DNA from: DATCMA01 sp036563645 | GTDB lineage: Bacteria > Actinomycetota > Actinomycetes > Mycobacteriales > Micromonosporaceae | NCBI GenBank assembly: GCA_036563645.1 | Contig: DATCMA010000012.1 | Coordinates: forward strand, 1-25,684 | DNA length: 25,684 nt | Reading direction: 5' to 3' | Shown: one piece after another, positions 1 to 7,056 of the stretch | How the letters are laid out: every line of letters begins with the position of its first letter | Numbering within the stretch: position 1 is the first letter of the stretch | Notes under the pieces: model-generated | Databases searched by the model: none | Told to the model about the DNA's origin: nothing | Seen by the model: only the letters and a program-made list of their open reading frames with translations | Translations under genes and position numbers: made by a program

Positions 1-719
1 ACGGCGCCTCGGCCGGGAGCGGCTACGGCAACGCCCCCGCCGGCGGCAGCTACAGCCCCTCCGCCAGCGCCCCCACCAGCTACGGCTCCAGCGACCCCAC
101 CCGCACCGGCTACACCCCGAACGAACCCGCCAGCGGCTACACCGCCCCCTACAGCGGCGGATATGGCTCCCCGGCCGGCGAGCCCGGCGGCGGGTACGGC
201 GCCCGGGATTACCCGCCCGCGCCGGGCAGCGGCTACGGCGGGCCCGCACAGGGTGGCTACGGCGGCCGGTATGACGAGCCCACGAGCCGCTACGACAGCG
301 GGTCGGACCGCTACGGGTCGACGAGCTCCTCGTACGAGCCCTCGTCGTACGGGCAAGGGGACCCCGGACGCGGCGGCTACGGGCAGCAGCCGGGCTACGG
401 CGGGTCCAGCGGCTACCCCGGCGGCCAAGGCGGCGGCTACCCCGATCGGGGTTACGAGGCGTCACGGCCTGGCGGCTACGGCGGCTACGAGCAGCCGTAT
501 GCCCCGCCGAGTGGCTACGACCCAGCGAACCCCGGTTACGGGTCGAGCGGCGGCTATCCCCAGGGCGGCTACGGCTCCGGCGCGGAGCACGGCCCTGGCG
601 GGTACGGGGATCGCGGCTACGACCAGGGCTACTACGACCGCCCGGCGGACGCGCCCCGGCACGGCGCCCCGCCCCCGCCGCCCAGCCACGCGGAGCGGCG
701 CGACTGGCTCGACAGCTAG
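1..719 (+). CDS. C-terminal part of a Gly/Tyr-rich low-complexity (prion-like) protein, 5' truncated
   Basis: The third forward frame is open from the window edge to TAG at 717-719 and has no start codon inside the window. Its 238 visible residues are almost only Gly, Tyr, Ser, Pro, Ala, Asp, Arg and Gln. About 32 Tyr recur every 4-10 residues, mostly as GYG, GGY or SGY. There is no Lys, Ile, Val, Met, Phe or Cys, and the only Leu lies in the C-terminal DWLDS. The third codon positions are rich in C and G, as expected of a real gene, whereas the overlapping frame starting at 163 reads as an Ala/Thr/Arg-rich shadow. Such tails are known as disordered extensions of actinobacterial membrane or signalling proteins, but the folded part is outside the window, so no function is assigned. 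A strong hairpin follows 15 bp after the stop. Confidence 0.8.
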   Translation, partial: GASAGSGYGNAPAGGSYSPSASAPTSYGSSDPTRTGYTPNEPASGYTAPYSGGYGSPAGEPGGGYGARDYPPAPGSGYGGPAQGGYGGRYDEPTSRYDSGSDRYGSTSSSYEPSSYGQGDPGRGGYGQQPGYGGSSGYPGGQGGGYPDRGYEASRPGGYGGYEQPYAPPSGYDPANPGYGSSGGYPQGGYGSGAEHGPGGYGDRGYDQGYYDRPADAPRHGAPPPPPSHAERRDWLDS

Positions 720-733
720 CGCGGGCAGACGGT

Positions 734-774
734 CACGGGTGAGACGCGCGGCGGGAAGGCGCGTCTCACCCGTG
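734..774 (+). terminator. Perfect 16-bp hairpin after the Gly/Tyr-rich gene
   Basis: Arms 734-749 and 759-774 are perfectly complementary (16 bp) around a 9-nt loop, starting 15 bp after the stop codon. There is no T tract, which is common for GC-rich actinobacterial terminators. The role is inferred from position and stability. Confidence 0.7.
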
Positions 775-890
775 GTCCCCTACGGGGTTTGCGTGCGCCA
801 TCACCTGACCTATCGGACGCGTACCCTCAGGGTTTAGGCGTGTCCGCTGGTGTTCTCCACACCATCCCGAAAAACCGCACCCGATAACGC

Positions 891-924
891 CACCGGCCGC
901 ACTCGCGATCGAGTGCGGCCGGTG
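891..924 (-). terminator. Perfect 15-bp hairpin downstream of purL
   Basis: Arms 891-905 and 910-924 pair perfectly (15 bp) with a 4-nt CGAT loop, starting 22 bp beyond the purL stop. On the minus strand a run of five T residues lies at about 870-874, some 17 nt past the stem. Together with the hairpin at 734-774 it insulates two convergent transcription units. Confidence 0.75.
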
Positions 925-946
925 TGCGTCGTGTCAGCCTTCTCGC

Positions 947-3376
947 CTACGCCGCCTCCGCGACCCCGCCGAACAGCTTCGGCAGCGTCGCGGTGAACGC
1001 GGCGCGCAGCTCGTCCAAGCTGATGGTGAACTGGCTGGTGATCTCCAGGGCCCGGCTCGCGCCGTCCGTCACGCCGATCCAGGTCACCGGCACCTCATGC
1101 TGGGCGCACAGCGCGGTGAACGCCTCCTCCCGGCCGCGCGGCACCACCGCGATCGCCCGACCGGCGGACTCGCTGAACAGGTAGACGAACGGCATCGATT
1201 CCGCCCGGAACTCCTCGGGCAGCTCGATCCGGGCGCCGACGTTGCGCCGCAAGCACGACTCCACCAAGGCTTGGGCGAGCCCACCGTCGGACAGGTCGTG
1301 CGCCGCGCTGACGAGGCCGTCCCGCGCGGCCGCAATCATCACCTGGGCGAGCGCCCGCTCCCGGGCGAGGTCCACCCGCGGGGGTTCACCGCCGAGGTGA
1401 CCGTGGGTCACCCACGCCCATTCGGAGCCGGACAGCTCGGTGCGGGTCTCCCCCAGCAGGAAGATCAGGTCACCCTCGGGGTGGGTGGGCGCGGGGAAGC
1501 CCATCGGGATCCGACGGCGCACGTCGTCGATGACGCCGAGCACCCCGACGATCGGCGTCGGGTGGATGGCGACCGCCCCGGTCTGGTTGTAGAAGCTGAC
1601 GTTGCCGCCGGTCACCGGGATGCCCAGCTCAGCGCAGCCGTCGGCCAAGCCGCGGACCGCCTCGGCGAACTGCCACATCACCCCCGGATCCTCCGGGGAG
1701 CCGAAGTTCAGGCAGTTGGTGACGGCGATCGGCTCCGCGCCGGTGACCGCCACGTTCCGGTACGCCTCGGCGAGCGCGAGCCGCGCCCCCTGGTACGGGT
1801 CGAGCCGCGCGTAGCGGCCGTTGCCGTCGACGGAGACCGCGACGCCGAGGCCGCTCTCCTCGTCGATGCGGATCATCCCGGCGTCCTCCGGCTGGGCCAG
1901 CACGGTGTTGCCGAGGACGTACCGGTCGTACTGCTCCGTCACCCACGTCTTGTCGCAGAGGTTCGGCGACGCGATCATCCGCAGCACGGTCTCGCGGAGC
2001 TCCTCCGGCGTCGACGGCCGCGGCAGGGTCTCCGCCCGGTCCGCCTGGAGCAGGATCCGATCCGCCGGCTCCCGCATCGGGCGCGCGTACACCGGGCCGT
2101 CGTCAGCGAGCGAACCCGGCGGCACATCCACCACCGTGTGCCCATGCCAGGTGATCACCAACCGGCCCGACTGGCCGTCCGGCCCGGGCGGGGTGACCTC
2201 TCCGATCGCGGTGGCCGGCACCCCCCACTTCTCGGCGACCGCCAGCACCGCGTCGAGGTGCTCCGGCGCGACGATGAGCAGCATCCGCTCCTGGGACTCG
2301 CTCGCCAGGATCTCGTGCGGCTCCATCGACGGCTCACGCAGCGGGACCCGCTCCAGCCAGATCCGCATGCCGGTGCCGGCCGCCGCTGCCGTCTCCGACA
2401 GCGCGCACGTCAGCCCCGCGCCACCCAGGTCCTGGATGCCCACGACGAGCCCCGCGTCGTACAGCTCCAGGCACGCCTCGATGAGCAGCTTCTCGGTGAA
2501 CGGGTCGCCGACCTGCACCGACGGCCGGTGCTGCGCGCTGCTCTCGTCGAACGCGGCGCTGGCCAGCACCGACACCCCGCCGATACCGTCCCGGCCGGTC
2601 TTGGCGCCCAGCAGGACGACGACGTTGCCCGGGCCGGCAGCGGCCTTGTTCTGGAGCCGATCGATGGGGAGCACCCCCACGCACAGCGCGTTGACCAGGG
2701 GGTTGCCCTGGTAGCAGGGGTCAAAGACCACCTCGCCGCCGATGTTCGGCAGGCCCAGGCAGTTGCCGTATCCGCCGATGCCCGCCACCACCCCCGGCAG
2801 CACCCGAGCGGTGTCCGGGTGGTCGGCGGCGCCGAACCGCAGCGGATCCATCACCGCGACGGGACGCGCCCCCATGGCGAGGATGTCGCGGACGATACCG
2901 CCCACACCGGTCGCCGCTCCCTGGTACGGCTCGACGAAGCTCGGGTGGTTGTGGGACTCGACCTTGAAGGTGACCGCGAGCCGGTCGGAGACCCGGACCA
3001 CGCCGGCGTTCGCGCCGATGCCCGCAAGCAGCCGATCGCTGCGCGGCGCTTTCTCGGCGAACTGCCGCAGGTGCACCTTGCTCGACTTATAGGAGCAGTG
3101 CTCGCTCCACATGATCGAGTACATGGCGAGTTCGGACTGGGTGGGGCGACGCCCCAGGATCTGCCGAATCCGCTCGTACTCGTCGTCGCGCAGCCCCAGC
3201 TCCGTGTAGGGCTGGAATTCGTCCGGGGTCGCGGCGGCGCGCTCCACGGTGTCGACGAAGACAGTCGGCCCGCCGCCGGTGGCCGTGCGCGCGCGATCGT
3301 TCCCCGCGCCAGCCGGGGCGGCCGCGGAGGCCGACCGGGCGGCGCCGGGGGCCGCGGTCTCGGGGTGGGTGGTCAT
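947..3376 (-). CDS. purL: Phosphoribosylformylglycinamidine synthase subunit PurL (FGAM synthase II)
   Basis: ATP-dependent large subunit of FGAM synthase, which converts FGAR plus ammonia (delivered by PurQ) to FGAM in de novo purine synthesis. The protein has 809 residues, somewhat longer than usual for small-type PurL because of an Ala/Gly-rich N-terminal extension of about 40 residues. Visible motifs are MWSEHCSYKSSK around residues 89-100 with the conserved His93, ESHNHPS around 140-146, GIQDLGGAGLTCA in the middle, and HDLSDGGLAQAL near the C-terminus. Its ATG at 3374-3376 overlaps the purQ stop (ATGA), implying translational coupling and supporting this start despite the odd extension. 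It is the last gene of purS-purQ-purL, and a hairpin terminator follows at 891-924. Confidence 0.96.
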   Translation of the reverse strand: MTTHPETAAPGAARSASAAAPAGAGNDRARTATGGGPTVFVDTVERAAATPDEFQPYTELGLRDDEYERIRQILGRRPTQSELAMYSIMWSEHCSYKSSKVHLRQFAEKAPRSDRLLAGIGANAGVVRVSDRLAVTFKVESHNHPSFVEPYQGAATGVGGIVRDILAMGARPVAVMDPLRFGAADHPDTARVLPGVVAGIGGYGNCLGLPNIGGEVVFDPCYQGNPLVNALCVGVLPIDRLQNKAAAGPGNVVVLLGAKTGRDGIGGVSVLASAAFDESSAQHRPSVQVGDPFTEKLLIEACLELYDAGLVVGIQDLGGAGLTCALSETAAAAGTGMRIWLERVPLREPSMEPHEILASESQERMLLIVAPEHLDAVLAVAEKWGVPATAIGEVTPPGPDGQSGRLVITWHGHTVVDVPPGSLADDGPVYARPMREPADRILLQADRAETLPRPSTPEELRETVLRMIASPNLCDKTWVTEQYDRYVLGNTVLAQPEDAGMIRIDEESGLGVAVSVDGNGRYARLDPYQGARLALAEAYRNVAVTGAEPIAVTNCLNFGSPEDPGVMWQFAEAVRGLADGCAELGIPVTGGNVSFYNQTGAVAIHPTPIVGVLGVIDDVRRRIPMGFPAPTHPEGDLIFLLGETRTELSGSEWAWVTHGHLGGEPPRVDLARERALAQVMIAAARDGLVSAAHDLSDGGLAQALVESCLRRNVGARIELPEEFRAESMPFVYLFSESAGRAIAVVPRGREEAFTALCAQHEVPVTWIGVTDGASRALEITSQFTISLDELRAAFTATLPKLFGGVAEAA

Positions 3377-4053
3377 GCCGGCGCTCCCGCCACGTGCTTG
3401 AGGATCGACGTGAAGAAGCCCAGTCCATCGACGGACGGGCCGGTGAGGAGGTCCACCGCGTGCTCGGGGTGCGGCATGAGACCGACGACGTTGCCGGCCT
3501 CGTTGGTCACCCCGGCGATGTCGCGCATGGAGCCGTTCGGGTTGCCGATGTAGCGCGCCACGATGCGGCCGGTGGCTTCCAGCTCGTCGAGCGTGCGCTG
3601 GTCGGCGACGTACCGTCCCTCACCGTGTTTGACCGGAATGAGAACTTCCTGCCCCGCGACGTAGTTATTGGTGAACGGGGTGTTCACCGCCTCCATCCGC
3701 AGCAGTTGGTCGCGGGTCCGGAAGTGCAGGTGCTGGTTTCGGGTCAGCGCCCCGGGCAGCAAGTGCGCCTCGCAGAGGATCTGGAAACCGTTGCAGATGC
3801 CCAGCACCGGCATCCCGCCACGCGCCGCGTCAACGATCGACTCCATCACCGGCGCGAACCGGGCGATCGCGCCGCAGCGCAGGTAGTCGCCGTACGAGAA
3901 GCCGCCCGGGAGGATCACCGCGTCGACCCCATGCAGGTCCGGGTCGGCGTGCCAGAGCCGCACCGGCTCCCCACCGGCGATCCGCACCGCCCGCGCCGCG
4001 TCACCGTCGTCCAGCGACCCGGGGAAGGTGACGACACCGATACGCGCGCTCAT
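3373..4053 (-). CDS. purQ: Phosphoribosylformylglycinamidine synthase subunit PurQ (glutaminase)
   Basis: Class I glutamine amidotransferase subunit of FGAM synthase that releases ammonia from glutamine for PurL. The 226 residues are the normal family length. The start reads RIGVVTFPGSLDD, the nucleophile is Cys87 in VLGICNGFQILCE, and the other triad members are His195 and Glu197 in LMPHPEHAVD. ILPGGFSYGDYLRCG (residues 47-61) is the typical oxyanion-side motif. Its start overlaps the purS stop and its stop overlaps the purL start, both as ATGA, so the three subunits are translationally coupled and probably made in fixed proportion. Confidence 0.97.
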   Translation of the reverse strand: MSARIGVVTFPGSLDDGDAARAVRIAGGEPVRLWHADPDLHGVDAVILPGGFSYGDYLRCGAIARFAPVMESIVDAARGGMPVLGICNGFQILCEAHLLPGALTRNQHLHFRTRDQLLRMEAVNTPFTNNYVAGQEVLIPVKHGEGRYVADQRTLDELEATGRIVARYIGNPNGSMRDIAGVTNEAGNVVGLMPHPEHAVDLLTGPSVDGLGFFTSILKHVAGAPA

Positions 4054-4310
4054 CGTGCGCTCTCTCCGCTGTCGGTTTCTTCGAGCCGGACCGTGAAGTC
4101 CTCGATTACCGGGTTGGCGAGCAGCTTGTCCGCGATCTCCCGCGCCCGATCGAGATCCGGTTCACCGGTGAACTCGATCTCTATCCGGCGGCCGATCCGC
4201 ACCGAGGCCACACCATCGATACCGAGCCTCGGCAACGCGTTCGCGACCGCCTGACCCTGCGGATCAAGAATCTCGGGCTTGAGCATGACGTCGACCACGA
4301 CGCGAGCCAC
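4050..4310 (-). CDS. purS: Phosphoribosylformylglycinamidine synthase subunit PurS
   Basis: Small dimeric subunit that bridges PurL and PurQ in the three-part FGAM synthase of Gram-positive bacteria. I chose the GTG at 4308-4310, which gives 86 residues beginning (M/V)ARVVVDVMLKPEILDPQGQA. It is preceded by AGGAG with 5-nt spacing and matches the usual PurS length. A longer frame from 4349 adds 13 unrelated residues and lacks this ribosome site. The motif KPEILDPQGQAV and the ending NPVIEDFTVRLEE are family hallmarks. It is the first gene of the operon, and its leader contains a palindrome at 4366-4380. Confidence 0.94.
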   Translation of the reverse strand: MARVVVDVMLKPEILDPQGQAVANALPRLGIDGVASVRIGRRIEIEFTGEPDLDRAREIADKLLANPVIEDFTVRLEETDSGESAR

Positions 4311-4365
4311 GGGCACTCCTGACTGGAACGCGGTTGAGTAACGCCCCAAAGGGGGAGCGGGGCCA

Positions 4366-4380
4366 GCCTACCCGGTAGGC
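4366..4380. promoter_or_regulatory. 15-bp palindrome in the purS upstream region
   Basis: GCCTACC-C-GGTAGGC is a perfect inverted repeat with one central base, 56 bp upstream of the purS start codon. On the minus strand it contains TAGGCT, which fits an actinobacterial -10 hexamer (TANNNT). It could be an operator over the purSQL promoter. Between it and purS, a short CCCC-TTT-GGGG hairpin (minus strand) may fold in the mRNA leader. The regulator is unknown. Confidence 0.4.
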
Positions 4381-4391
4381 GAATTCATCGA

Positions 4392-4420
4392 CGCAGCGCC
4401 CACCTCTCACCGGCGCTGCG
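4392..4420. repeat. 9-bp inverted repeat in the purS / YbjQ-family intergenic region
   Basis: Arms CGCAGCGCC (4392-4400) and GGCGCTGCG (4412-4420) are perfectly complementary with an 11-nt spacer. This is the only other strong structure I see in the roughly 300-bp gap between the divergent purS and YbjQ-family genes (4311-4613). The minus-strand open frames in this gap show no family motifs. Confidence 0.4.
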
Positions 4421-4601
4421 CCGCCCCGGTTGGCCGCTCGACACCCCATCCCGACCGCGTCGCGCGCCCTTGCGCCGCCTCGTCCTGAGTCGCCCTCCCT
4501 GCGGTCCGGCGCCGCGGAGGCCCCAGGACGTCACCGCCGCGCCGTTTCGCAGATCGCGGCTGTCCGGCAACTCAGCGCAACCTCGACGATCACGGCCTCC
4601 C

Positions 4602-4607
4602 TAGCAT
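4602..4607 (+). promoter_or_regulatory. Probable -10 element for a leaderless mRNA
   Basis: TAGCAT fits the TANNNT -10 consensus and ends 6 nt before the GTG start at 4614. No Shine-Dalgarno sequence is visible upstream of that start. This spacing is typical of leaderless actinobacterial transcripts whose +1 is the start codon. I see no convincing -35 box. Confidence 0.5.
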
Positions 4608-4613
4608 CAGGCC

Positions 4614-5036
4614 GTGCTCGTTGTGACGACGAACGACCTTCCGGGCTACGAGATCCGGGCCGTGCTCGGCGAGGTGGTCGTCTCGCTCGCCCGCTCCATC
4701 AACCCGTTCAAGGAGGGGACGAAGAGCCTCCGGGGCGGTAAGTCAGACCCCCACGGTGGGGAGAACCTCACCAAGTTCCGGCTTGAGGCCATCACCAAGC
4801 TCGGCGAGGCGGCCAGCAAGAAGGGCGCCAACGCGGTCATCGGCATGAGGTTCGACTGCCGGCAGGTCGGTCCCACCCACATCGAGCTCTGCGCCTACGG
4901 CACCGCAGCCGTCGTCATCCAGAAGCTGCCGGAGTTCGCCGACTCACCCCCGCAGGGCATGCACCCCAAAGAGCGCGACAGCGGCAGCGACCAAAGCGCG
5001 AACGCCTCCGCGGGCTCGACGAGCGGCGGCTCCTAG
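4614..5036 (+). CDS. YbjQ/UPF0145-family putative heavy-metal-binding protein
   Basis: A 140-residue protein. Residues 1-105 carry the YbjQ/UPF0145 pattern: an N-terminal VTTNDLPGYEIRAVLGEVV, a central helix with LTKFRLEAITKLGEAASKKG, then ANAVIGMRFDCRQVG and an ELCAYGTAAVV strand. The family forms small ring-like oligomers; a metal-binding role is assigned to the domain but poorly established. The last 35 or so residues are a Ser/Gly-rich disordered tail not usual for YbjQ. It starts with GTG and looks leaderless. It is divergent from purS, convergent with purB and shares a bidirectional hairpin with purB, so it is probably a monocistronic insertion between purine genes. Confidence 0.85.
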   Translation: MLVVTTNDLPGYEIRAVLGEVVVSLARSINPFKEGTKSLRGGKSDPHGGENLTKFRLEAITKLGEAASKKGANAVIGMRFDCRQVGPTHIELCAYGTAAVVIQKLPEFADSPPQGMHPKERDSGSDQSANASAGSTSGGS

Positions 5037-5042
5037 CGCACC

Positions 5043-5078
5043 CGCACCCATCGCCGCCGGCGACCGGCGACGGGTGCG
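5043..5078. terminator. Bidirectional hairpin between the YbjQ-family gene and purB
   Basis: Arms 5043-5056 and 5065-5078 pair over 14 bp with one mismatch around an 8-nt loop. It sits in the 45-bp gap between the two convergent stop codons and can serve both strands. It lacks a T tract. Confidence 0.65.
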
Positions 5079-5081
5079 AGG

Positions 5082-6506
5082 TCACAGAATCGGCGCCGGC
5101 ACGTACCGGGCGGCCTCCGGATGCGCCGCCACCACCGCCTCGATCCGTTCCGCCACCGCCCGAACCTGGGCCGGCGCGGTCCCGATGAACGCCGAGCGAT
5201 CCGCGACCAGGGCGTCGATGTCAGCCCGGGTCAACCCGAGTCGCCCATCGCGGGCGAGCCGATCAAAGAGGTCGTTCTCGGTGACGCCTCGCTCCCGCAT
5301 GTCGCGCGCCACCGCGACCGCGTGCTCCTTGATCACCTCGTGCGCGACCTCCCGGCCGACCCCACGCCGCACCGCCGCCACCAGGATCTTCGTAGTGGCG
5401 AGGAACGGCAGGTAGCGATCCAGCTCCCGGGCGATCACCGCCGGATAGGCGCCGAACTCGTCGAGGACCGTGAGGAAGGTCTGGTACAGCCCGTCCGCGG
5501 CGAAGAACGCGTCCGGCAGCGCGACCCGCCGCACCACCGAGCACGAGACGTCCCCCTCGTTCCACTGGTCACCGGCGAGCTCACTGACCATCGAGAGGTA
5601 GCCGCGGATCACCACCGCCAGCCCATTGATCCGCTCACTGGAGCGGGTGTTCATCTTGTGCGGCATCGCGCTGGACCCCACCTGGCCCGGCTTGAACCCC
5701 TCGGTGACCAGCTCGTGGCCGGCCATGAGGCGGATCGTCGTGGCCAGCGACGAGGGCGCGGCCGCGGCCTGGGCCAACGCGGAGACCACGTCGAAGTCGA
5801 GCGACCGCGGGTACACCTGGCCGACGCTGTCCAGCACCCGCTGGAACCCCAGGTACTCCGCCACCCGGCGCTCCAGCTCGGCCACCTTGCCGGCGTCGCC
5901 AACGAACAGGTCGAGCTGATCGGCGGCGGTCCCGACCGGGCCCTTGATCCCCCGCAGCGGGTACCGCGCGATGAGCTCCTCGAGGCGTTCGTACGCGAGC
6001 AGTAGCTCCTCCCCGGCGGTGGCGAACCGCTTCCCCAAGGTCGTGGCCTGCGCCGCCACGTTGTGCGATCGCCCGGTCATCACCAGCTCGGCGTGTTCGA
6101 CCGCCAACCGCCCCAGCCGGGCCAACGCCGCCACCACCCGGTCCCGGATGAGCTCAAGAGAACGCCGAATCTGCAGCTGCTCGACGTTCTCGGTGAGGTC
6201 CCGGGAGGTCATGCCCTTGTGGATGTGCTCGTGCCCGGCGAGCGCGCAGAACTCCTCGATCCGGGCCTTGACGTCGTGCCGGGTGACCCGCTCGCGGGCG
6301 GCGATGGAGTCGAGGTCGACGTGGTCCAGCACCCGCTCGTACGCCTCGATCACACCGTCCGGCACGGTCACACCGAGGTCCCGCTGGGCGCGGAGCACCG
6401 CCAACCACAGCCGGCGCTCCATCCGGACCTTCTCCTCCGGCGACCAGATCGCGACGAGGTCGGCTGAGGCGTAGCGGTGGGCGAGCACGTTCGGGATGCG
6501 CGTCAC
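5082..6506 (-). CDS. purB: Adenylosuccinate lyase
   Basis: Fumarase/aspartase-superfamily lyase that removes fumarate from SAICAR and from adenylosuccinate in purine synthesis. I place the start at GTG 6504-6506, giving 474 residues beginning (M/V)TRIPNVLAHRYASADL, the usual actinobacterial PurB N-terminus. The longer frame to 6572 adds 22 residues without similarity. Motifs are KGMTSRDLTEN (97-107), TGRSHNVAAQ with His148, and the superfamily signature GSSAMPHKMN (277-286) followed by TRSSERI, the actinobacterial variant. GGAAG lies 10 nt before the GTG. It is on the same strand as purSQL but separated from it by the plus-strand YbjQ-family gene, so it has its own promoter. Confidence 0.96.
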   Translation of the reverse strand: MTRIPNVLAHRYASADLVAIWSPEEKVRMERRLWLAVLRAQRDLGVTVPDGVIEAYERVLDHVDLDSIAARERVTRHDVKARIEEFCALAGHEHIHKGMTSRDLTENVEQLQIRRSLELIRDRVVAALARLGRLAVEHAELVMTGRSHNVAAQATTLGKRFATAGEELLLAYERLEELIARYPLRGIKGPVGTAADQLDLFVGDAGKVAELERRVAEYLGFQRVLDSVGQVYPRSLDFDVVSALAQAAAAPSSLATTIRLMAGHELVTEGFKPGQVGSSAMPHKMNTRSSERINGLAVVIRGYLSMVSELAGDQWNEGDVSCSVVRRVALPDAFFAADGLYQTFLTVLDEFGAYPAVIARELDRYLPFLATTKILVAAVRRGVGREVAHEVIKEHAVAVARDMRERGVTENDLFDRLARDGRLGLTRADIDALVADRSAFIGTAPAQVRAVAERIEAVVAAHPEAARYVPAPIL

Positions 6507-7056
6507 GTACGGGATTCTTCCGTATCGGCACGCGCGGCCCGTTCGCGACCACCGCGAGGAGATCGCCGACACGCGATCCTGTCGGCGTCGCGCGCGTCGC
6601 GGGATTCACCCGAGAGTCACCACGCGCGCGTCCGCCACGACCCCCGCGCGTCGACTCGGTCGACCGTCATCGCGTCTCGACAAGAACACTCCCCCCGGTC
6701 TCCGTCGCGTCTCGCCGCACTCCCCCGCGCGGCATCCCGAGCGCCGCGCGCCCGTGGCGGTGTCGGCCGCCGCTCCGCCACCCCCGTGCCGATCGGGCTG
6801 TACTTGTCCGGTCGAGTCCACATCGTGTCTCGCCTCCCTCACCCGTGTCCGCGCGCATCGCACACCCACGTCCACGACGCCCACACCACGCCGTGGACGC
6901 CCCCACGCGGCAGCCGCTACCAGCGCACCCTCGATCGCCGCGCTCACGGCCCCAGGGCGCCTGGCGGCGGCTCCTCGTAACCGGTGGCGACGCTACGTCC
7001 GTCACCATTGATCAATGGGTACGCCCCGTCACTGGTTACGGTATGTACCCCTCTCA
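6507..7056. other. 550-bp gene-free, palindrome-rich interval upstream of purB
   Basis: No open frame here has convincing family motifs or consistent codon bias. The best coding candidate is a minus-strand ATG at 6823 with GGGAGG 9 nt upstream and 68 codons, but its sequence is Arg-rich and drifts into low complexity, so I do not call it. The plus strand is strikingly C-rich, hence G-rich on the minus strand. Inverted repeats lie at 6650-6664 (GTCGAC-3-GTCGAC), 6869-6899 (CGTCCACG-15-CGTGGACG), 6952-6964 (CCAGG-3-CCTGG) and 6976-7050. I see no tRNA. It could be a long structured 5' leader for purB, a small RNA locus or decayed sequence. Confidence 0.5.
6976..7050. repeat. Nested palindromes downstream of the XRE regulator
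   Basis: A perfect 14-bp palindrome CCATTGATCAATGG (7005-7018) lies between inverted copies of a 14-bp motif (6976-6989 versus 7027-7040, 12/14 matches). A further pair, GGGTAC (7017-7022) and GTACCC (7045-7050), overlaps them. The cluster starts 7 bp past the stop of the minus-strand regulator and could be its terminator, an operator or a recombination site. Parts of it are AT-rich compared with the surroundings. Confidence 0.5.

Noticed and set aside
163..837. A 224-codon plus-strand frame in the repetitive left end
   Set aside because: It is the shifted reading of the Gly/Tyr-rich gene: Ala/Thr/Arg/Pro-rich without motifs, and it runs through the terminator hairpin.
1097..3553. An 818-codon plus-strand frame opposite purL
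   Set aside because: It is antisense to purL, which has all family motifs; the frame is a product of high GC and is rich in Arg, His, Gly and Pro without any domain.
6617..6823. A 68-codon minus-strand frame with GGGAGG before its ATG
   Set aside because: The ribosome site is good, but the protein becomes Arg-rich low complexity and shows no recognisable family; coding status cannot be supported from one sequence.
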